Below, in pieces: positions 57,750 to 64,000 of a DNA stretch of 64,000 nt. Positions within the stretch are counted from its first letter, which is position 1. Every line of letters begins with the position of its first letter. Below the pieces are notes generated by a model that made no database searches, was not told where the DNA came from, and saw only the letters and a list, made by a program, of their open reading frames with translations. A program made the position numbers and the translations under genes. This DNA comes from Symbiodinium natans. Its lineage: Eukaryota > Sar > Dinophyceae > Suessiales > Symbiodiniaceae. The stretch lies in NCBI GenBank assembly GCA_905221605.1, contig CAJNDS010002317.1, positions 334,501 through 398,500 of the forward strand. The letters are read 5' to 3'.

Positions 57750-60700
57750 GATCTCCTGGATGTGGCGCAGCTGCCCGTGATCGCCCTGGACCTCCAGGGC
57801 CGTATTTGTGGCGCCCCGGTCTTGAATTTTTGCTTTGGGTTTAGGGTTTAGGGTTTAGGGTTTAGGGTTTAGGGTTTAGGGTTTAAGGTTTAGGGTTTCG
57901 GGTTTAGGGCTACTTACCTAAGGGTTTATAGGGCTTAATTAGGTCTTTTTTGTTTGAATAGGGCTTAGGGTTTAGGGTTTGGGGTTTACCCTAAGGTTCT
58001 CAGGGTTCATGGATTACATAGAAGGTTTCTGAGGGTCCATGTACCTATATAGGGCTCTTATTTTAGGGATTTTGGGCCCAGAGGCCTTTTTATATAAGGT
58101 TCCCCTGAACCCTGCACCCCTGGAACCCGAATCCGCGGGGTAGCCCTAAACCCTAAACCCTAAACCCTAAACCCTAAACCCTAAACCCTAAACCCCACGA
58201 AACGTAAAGCCTGAAGCCTTTCGAGTCCCTCCCAGGCATGAACTCACCCGCAACAGCTGCTTGGCTTCTCCATCCTGGGGCTTCTGTAAGGTAGGGTTTA
58301 GGGTTTAGGGTATAGGACTTAGGACTGAGGACTGAGGACTTAGGACTTAGGACTTAGGGTTCGGGCTCAGTGTTTAGAGTTGAGGTGTCGGTGTAGGTTC
58401 AGGGTTTAGGGTGTCTATGGGGTCTTCGGGCTTTAGGGTGTCGGGGCTTGGGGTTTAGGGCCTAGCGGTTTTAAGGTTGTTGTTGTCTTTTCGTGTTTCT
58501 GGACTTCAGGTTTTGACTGAAAATTTTCTCGGGTTCGGAGCTTTAAGCTTTAGCAGACTTTAGCCTTACCGGTGCGCGTTTGTGCTTTCCAACCCGGTTC
58601 TTGGTGTTCAGGGCTCTGGTTCTGGGATGCAGTTTAGCGGAAGTACCCTGGAGCTTCAGAGGGTTGTGGCTTACAGTGAGCCAGGTTTAGGGTTTAATTA
58701 GGGTTAAGTGTTTCGGGATAGGGATATTCGGGATCTTGGAGCCCTTTAAATCCTGACCGACTACAAGGGGTCCCTAAGCCCTAAACCCCACGAGCGCGTT
58801 CCACACTTGGTCTGGGTTTCCCTGTCGGTCGCGGGACTGCCCCTTCGAAAGGGGTTCCCCAAACGCCCAAAGCCCTTTTAGGGTTGAGGGTTCACGGGCT
58901 GAAAGCCTCCCCGACACATCAGGAATCTATGGCGCTCCGACAAGGGGCTTGCTTAGGCTTCTAAGGGTTTAGGGTTTTGGGTTTAGGGTAGAAGGACCCT
59001 ATTGTGAGGTAGGTCCATCAAAGACTCAGGGCCATTTGGTCACCACGACCCCCTAAACAACAGTCCTGACTCATAGGCACTAGAAATGTACTAAACCCTA
59101 AACCCTAAACCCTAAACCCTAAACACTAAACCCTAAACGAACTCCACCCTCGGTGTTCTTGGAGGCCCTCGTGGCCTCCCAGCAGGACAAGCGAGGCCGT
59201 GGCCGTTTTCTGGGTTTTGGAGTACGAAACTTTGATACCCTCTTTTTGGGGATCTGGGTTGCTATTACAGCTACACCTAAACCCTAGCCACTGCACCCTA
59301 AACCCTAAGCCCTAAACCATTTTTTCCAGGGTCTACTCCAAAGTAGGGTTTGGGGTTCAGTACATCTAGGGAAGATGAGGGATAAGAGAGGAGCCGAAGC
59401 CAGCTGAGGGTTTAGGGTTTAGGGTTTAGGGTTCAGGGTTTAGGGTTTAGGGTTTCGGAGGGTTTTCAAGGGATTAAGGTTTCGGCGCCGCCCTGGGTGT
59501 AGCCAGTAAGGTTCCGAATCTTTCGACTCAGACGTCTGCCGCTATGCCCATGACCAGGAGATGGCTTTGAGTCCCCAAATTTTGTTAGGGTTTAGGGTTT
59601 AGGGTTTAGGGTCTAGGGTTTAGGGTTTAGGGTTTAGGGTTTAGGGTTTAGGGTTTAGGGTTGGGGTAGGTGGAGCGAAGTAAGGGGGCCTTCGGAAAGT
59701 TACTGTGACTCCTTCGCTCCCTACCCGCGGAGCAGGCCCTGCACCTTTTGTGCAAGGGTTTAGGGATCCCAAAACCCTCATAAGAGCCCCCTTTGACCCT
59801 AAACCCTAAACCCTTACGAGGTTTAGGGATCCGAGAACCCCTCATAACACCCTTTGAAACCCTGACAAGGTTTAGGGGGTCCCAAAACCCTCATAAAACT
59901 TCCTTGAAAAGCCCTAAACCCTAAACCCTAAACCCTAAACCCTAAACCCTAAACCCTAAACCCTAAACCCTAAACCCTAAACCCTAAACCCTAAACCCTA
60001 AACCCTAAACCCTAAACCCTAAACCCTAAACCCTAAACCCTAAACCCTAAACCCTAAACCCTAAACCCTAAACCCTAAACCCTAAACCCTAAACCCTAAA
60101 CCCTAAACCCTAAACCCTAAACCCTAAACCCTAAACCCTAAACCCTAAACCCTAAACCCTAAACCCTAAACCATCAGAAGAGGCGCGGCGCTTCAAGAGC
60201 TCCTGGAGCCGCCCTGCCGACCGATGCTGGAGGAGGCGCTGGCCCAGATCGCGACCCGGACTTGCGCGTTCGTCTAAGTTAGTTCTAGGTTTAGGGTTTA
60301 GGGTTTAGGGTTTAGGGTTTAGGGTTTAGGGTTTAGGGTTTAGGGTTTAGGGTTTAGGGTTTAGGGTTTAGGGTTTAGGGTTTAGGGTTCCAGATTTCTT
60401 GTTTATTAACGGTTTTGTTGATACAGAGCTATATTTTGGGTTTCCATTAGTTTTTGTTTAGGGTTTCTTCTAGGGTTGCCCATGGGGTTTCCTATACGGT
60501 TAGGCTTTTAGAGTTTTTTTTGCATGGTTGCAGGGTTTTGATTTGAGGGTATAATGGTTTAACATAGGTTTTTGGGTATACGAAGTGTTTAGGGTTTAAT
60601 GTAGGAGTTGTTTTTGATTTAAGTGTAGGGGGCCGAATAGCTTTGGAGTACAGGATGCAGGTGTTTCGGGCTTAGGTTTCATTGTTTAGGGCTTAGGGTT

Positions 60701-62878
60701 GTTCAGGGCTTCATGTAGTGTTTTAGAATTTTCGGGCCTGGGGGGGGGGGGGGGGGTGGTCTGGCATTGAAGGGCTTGAGGCTTGAGGGGTCTAGGGTCT
60801 TTGTGCCTTGGGCTTTGAGGGTTTATCTAGGAGGTTTTGGCATGTTCGGCATTCAGGGTTAGGACTTTAAGTGGTAGGTTTTGCCCTAAGCCCCAATCCC
60901 TAAACCCTAAACCCCAAACCCTAAACCCTGAACCCTGAACCCTACGTGAGGTTTGGGGTTGGAAGGTCTCGCCCCCCCCCCCCCCCCCCCCCCACCCACG
61001 ATGCAGAGCCGTAATAAGGCCTCCCTAAACGTTAACCCCTGAGCCCCTAATCCTAAACCCTAAACCCTAAACCCTAAAAACCCTAAAAAACCCTAAACCC
61101 CTAAACACCAAAACCCAAGGCTCTTGAGTCGCGCTTCCCCAGTGTCCCGGCCAGCAGTGGGAGCACACATGGGTTTAGGGTTTTAGGGTTTAGGGTTTAG
61201 GGTTCGGGGTTTAGGGTTTAGGGTTCCGGGTTCTGGGTTCAGGGTTTAGGGTTTAGGGTTCAGGGGCTGTTCCTTCGGGGGAGTTTGCAGCGCAGGGTTT
61301 CAGGCGTGGGAATTCTGAGGATTGCCAGCAGACATGCCAAACATGGCTTTGGGGTTCAGGGTTGGACTTTACGTAGGGTAGGGTTTGGTTGTTTTGCGGT
61401 TTAGGGTTTGGAGCGGGTTAGGGGGGGGGGGGGTAAATCAAGGTGTAGGGCCAGGGCTTCGGGTTTGTGAGTTTCTGGATTAGGGTTTGTGAAGGGGTTT
61501 GGAGGTTCAGGGCCTTCTCCGGTTTCGGCCTCAACACCTCACTGCAAGCCCCTAAACCCTAAACCCTCAACCCTAAACCCTAAACCGCCCAATTCAGAAG
61601 GCTGAGAAGCCACTGACCGTCCCAGCCCCAAACGATGCTCAGCCGAGGCCATTGCGGCTGGCTTTTCAGGAGTGCTCGCTGCTTCTTTCTGTCCGAAATC
61701 GTACACCCAAAGCCCCAAACCCTACATGGGTGGTTGTCAAAATTATGATCCCTTTTGGGGTACCCTAAATATTAGGTGCCGTATTATAATAGGGATCCAA
61801 GAAGGGACCATAATTTTGACAACCACCCACATGCTTAACCCCCAAAGTGTGTAGACCCAGACGCTACACACCCAATCTTCGCCTCGAGGCCCAAGAAACT
61901 GTAGCTACACCGTCCGGTGCCTTTGGGGACCAAAATCCTAACCGGTGGGCTCGTACACGACTACAACCCCTACATTTACTTCCCCCAGATTCTGGGCCAC
62001 CAAGGTTTTTTATTGAGAAAGCTCCAGCAGGGTCCTCCTGCCCTACAGTAAGCCCTGAACCCCCCCCGCAGCTTTCCCTCAATTATCTCTCAGTCGTATT
62101 CTGCATATCAGTACTTAAGAGATCTTAACAGCACCTCCCCAAAATCCTGCGACCTCTGGGCGGCCAGAGCCCTCCAACCGGGAGAGTTGCGCTGACGCGA
62201 GGAGGGGCCGGTTCTTTACCTCACCGCCGCCGGCATTAAGAAGGCATGGGGGGCATAGGAGGACCAATTTGCCCCTTTTATACCCCAAATAGAATATAGA
62301 ATCCCCTGAAAAAAGGGACCCCAAACAGGGTACCCCATATTTTCGGAAACCCCCCCCCCCATATTCTGCAGCGATTTGATGGAGGCCACTCAGAAACAGG
62401 CATCCACACCACAACTGGTGGGAGGTTCATGGGTGGCTATACCTAGGGCTACATCCTAAATAGGGTCAGAAGTCATAAGTGTAGCTAGCATAACTACAAC
62501 CTAAACCCTAAACCCTAAACCCTAAATTGGAACCCTAAACGTAGAACTACCGATGACCCTCCAGGAGCCTTAACTGCAGTTTTACATTCAGTCCTCAAGG
62601 CTCACTTCAGGGTGTAGGGTTTAGGGTTTAGGGTTTGAGATTGCGGGGGGGGGGGGGGGAGGTTTCTACACAGATCCGCATGTTGTCTCCGCTTGACTGC
62701 ATCCAAACAAGGCCCTGATCCCTTGAACCCTAAGCCCTGTAACCCCCGCCCCAAAACACCTCTAAGCCCTAAACCCCTTAAGCCCTATAAATCCTATACC
62801 CTTGGGGCGCCCTTGTCAGGGCGGCGCAGTCACTCACATCGTGGCCATCGGCCAAGATGTACGTGCCCTCGAGGCCAG
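57750..62878 (+). CDS. PAS-domain protein exons, probably the 5' part of a sensor kinase
   Basis: Exons in order: 57750-57810 (DLLDVAQLPVIALDLQGRIC, GC donor TGTG|GCGCCC, or continuing to 57818), about 58236-58290 (MNSPATAAWLLHPGAS), 60180-60271 (ALQELLEPPCRPMLEEALAQ, then IATRTCAFV), about 61598-61690 (EKPLTVPAPNDAQPRPLRLA, then FQECSLLLSV) and 62820-62878 (GGAVTHIVAIGQDVRALEA). This follows a PAS fold: first strand with I-x-D-x-x-G-x-I, helix with ELL-P, then the last two strands ending in V-x-I-G-Q-D. PAS domains sense ligands or redox state and often precede histidine kinases, but no kinase box is seen before the window ends. Each exon sits between CCCTAAA and TTTAGGG or palindromic elements. 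Not every exon border is certain and others may be missed. Confidence 0.6.
57838..57910 (+). repeat. (TTTAGGG)n array after PAS exon 1
   Basis: Starts about 20-30 bp after the exon border and shows the same exon-then-G-strand arrangement as in the kinase. Confidence 0.9.
59586..59662 (+). repeat. (TTTAGGG)n array
   Basis: Near-perfect units, in the PAS gene intron. Nearby (59755-59905) a GGTTTAGGGATCCCAAAACCC-like unit of about 65 bp occurs three times with ACCCTCATAA and CCCTTTGA words. Confidence 0.88.
59755..59905 (+). repeat. Triplicated unit of about 60 bp
   Basis: Three tandem copies of TTTAGGG(A/G)-TCC-(C/G)-AAACCCTCATAA...CCTTTGA(A)ACCCT (starts near 59758, 59821 and 59871). They end at the long CCCTAAA array. 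Confidence 0.7.
59915..60172 (+). repeat. (CCCTAAA)n perfect array, about 258 bp
   Basis: Some 36 uninterrupted units ending 8 bp before a PAS exon. Confidence 0.96.
60290..60390 (+). repeat. (TTTAGGG)n perfect array
   Basis: About 14 units starting roughly 18 bp after the donor of the PAS exon. Together with the array at 59915 it encloses the exon symmetrically. Confidence 0.95.
61725..61833. mobile_element. Near-perfect palindromic element, family G
   Basis: CATGGGTGGTTGTCAAAATT...ATCCC on the left and GGGACC...AATTTTGACAACCACCCACATG on the right form terminal inverted repeats of about 30 bp around a 50-bp centre. It lies 25-35 bp after a PAS exon. The word GGGGTTGTCAAAATTA at 4053-4068 may be a remnant of another copy. 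Confidence 0.88.
62255..62352. mobile_element. Element family H
   Basis: Contains ACCAATTTGCCCCTTTTATA, GGGACCCCAAACAGGGTACCC and ATTTTCGGAAACCCCC, inverse-complementary in part to itself and similar to the copy at 25503. Confidence 0.5.
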
Positions 62879-62879
62879 G

Positions 62880-64000
62880 TCACCCTTTCAGGGTTCAGGG
62901 TTTAGGGTTTAGGGTTTGGGCTGGAAGGAGTGCAGGTTTCATGAGCAGGGATGGGAACAGCTTCGCTCCAAACGATGGACACCAACTTCTGCGTAGCCTT
63001 GAGGCTTCTCCTCAAAGCTTACGATGAATTGTTTGATGCCGGGGGGGGGGGGTTTCGAAGTGAACCGGGACCGAACCCCTAAAACAATGCGCAAGCCTGC
63101 AATTCTAGCAACCAGAGTAGAAAAAGGACTCGGCTTAGGGCAAATAGCACGGTTCAGGGCCTAGGCCGTCGACAGAGACCTACCCGGAATCGAGCGACCC
63201 ACCAAGTCGTACGCCGGCAGAAGCCTGCGCAAACCAAGAGCACCTGCTGCACACAGGTCCTACAGGTCCAGGAGAGCAGGTAGGGTTGAAGGGCCCAGGG
63301 GCAGGTTGTGAGGGCTCACATTGCTTGCTTGCGAACCAGGGCTTTGCAAATACCCTGAGCCTTTGGCACAAGTAGATGCAACGTCGATCGGAGCCCCAAA
63401 GCGAGAGCCGTGACCCCTTTCAGGGTTTAGGGTTTAGGGTTAAAGTTCAGGGTTTAGGGTTTAGGGTTTAGGGTTTAGGGTTTAGGGTTTAGGGTTTAGG
63501 GCTTAGGGTTTAGGGTTTAGGGTTTAACAGTTTAACATGCGCAATCTCCCTACTCGAGCCGTGCTGCATCGCGCAGCCTTCACCATGATGTTGCAGGCTC
63601 GGCATGCGCAGGAGACGACTGCTGCTGGGCCTGTGTAGAGGTAGGCAGGTAGGCAGGTATGGTAGGTAGGTAGGTCGTAACGGATCTTATGGCGCCGCAA
63701 AGTTTTGCAATCTGTGCTGTTGTCGAAAGAGGCAGACTAAAAATCTTTGGAGCTTGAGGACTTTCATGATTGTGATGGCCTACAACCCGCCCCCCCCTCC
63801 CCCCAAAGACAGGGCATGTAGGCCGCTGCTTGCAGGTCCAAGTATACATAAGTTCCCGAACCTGGAGCCCTCGAACACCAATTTGCCAACCCTCAAAGCA
63901 ATGAAGGTCTACAGGTCCTAGGTAGGATAAGGGGGACCCTTAAAAGGGAACCCTTCTTAACCCTTTTCTGGCTCTCTTAGACAGGGACCTTATTCAGAGG
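62880..64000. other. 3' end of window, no assigned gene
   Basis: TTTAGGG at 62898-62918 and 63420-63525. G tract at 63042-63053. A short (GGTAGGCA)n run at 63640-63675. A possible exon near 62979 (MDTNFCVALRLLLKAYDELF) is coding-like but unlinked. The continuation of the PAS gene would be expected here or beyond. Confidence 0.4.
63420..63525 (+). repeat. (TTTAGGG)n array
   Basis: About 14 units, near perfect, with one TTAAAG interruption. Confidence 0.92.

Overview
This window looks like nuclear DNA of a dinoflagellate, or a close alveolate relative. The grounds are sparse genes, many small exons, introns whose donors are GT, GC or GA with an AG acceptor, a plant-type TTTAGGG/CCCTAAA telomere-like repeat spread through the whole window in both orientations, and gene types (ubiquitin-like plus ankyrin, WD40, PAS and histidine-kinase domains) that I associate with these genomes. 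Genus cannot be read from the sequence. I found no operon, rRNA, tRNA, CRISPR array or chromosome end.

Layout: 1-2.4 kb is AT-rich with weak ORFs. 2.4-9 kb is telomere-like repeat with short GC-rich islands that look like exons. 9.36-11.76 kb is an eight-exon ankyrin gene whose spliced exons add up to exactly 276 codons. 12-15 kb has a minus-strand LINE-like fragment, an unrecognised coding-like stretch and a 1 kb AT-rich minisatellite. 16.76-17.54 kb is an intronless ankyrin gene. 18.9-35.2 kb holds the scattered exons of one histidine kinase: dimerisation helices, N box, G1 box, F box, GLGL box and C-terminal strand, in order and mostly in compatible phase. A complete three-exon 2-oxoglutarate/Fe(II) dioxygenase gene (32.6-33.4 kb) lies inside it on the same strand. 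35.84-37.20 kb is a two-exon WD40 gene. 38-48 kb is mainly repeats. 48.9-51.2 kb is a glycosyltransferase-like gene. 57.7-62.9 kb holds PAS-domain exons, probably the start of another sensor kinase that runs beyond the window.

The main result is the intron system. At least three families of 100-200 bp elements end in CTNGG...CCNAG inverted repeats, are flanked by 4-bp target duplications usually starting with G, and sit inside codons. Removing the element plus one duplication restores the reading frame in the ankyrin, dioxygenase, WD40 and glycosyltransferase genes. The donor is therefore supplied by the duplicated target (GC, GA or GT) and the acceptor by the element's 3' end. These behave as introners. 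Further palindromic families share this design but are not seen in exons here.

A second layer is the telomere-like repeat. It has entered introners and other palindromic elements (filled and empty copies are both present), fills most long introns, and in several kinase introns itself supplies the GT donor or the TTTAG acceptor. Exons are commonly preceded by (CCCTAAA)n and followed by (TTTAGGG)n, so the intron ends are complementary.
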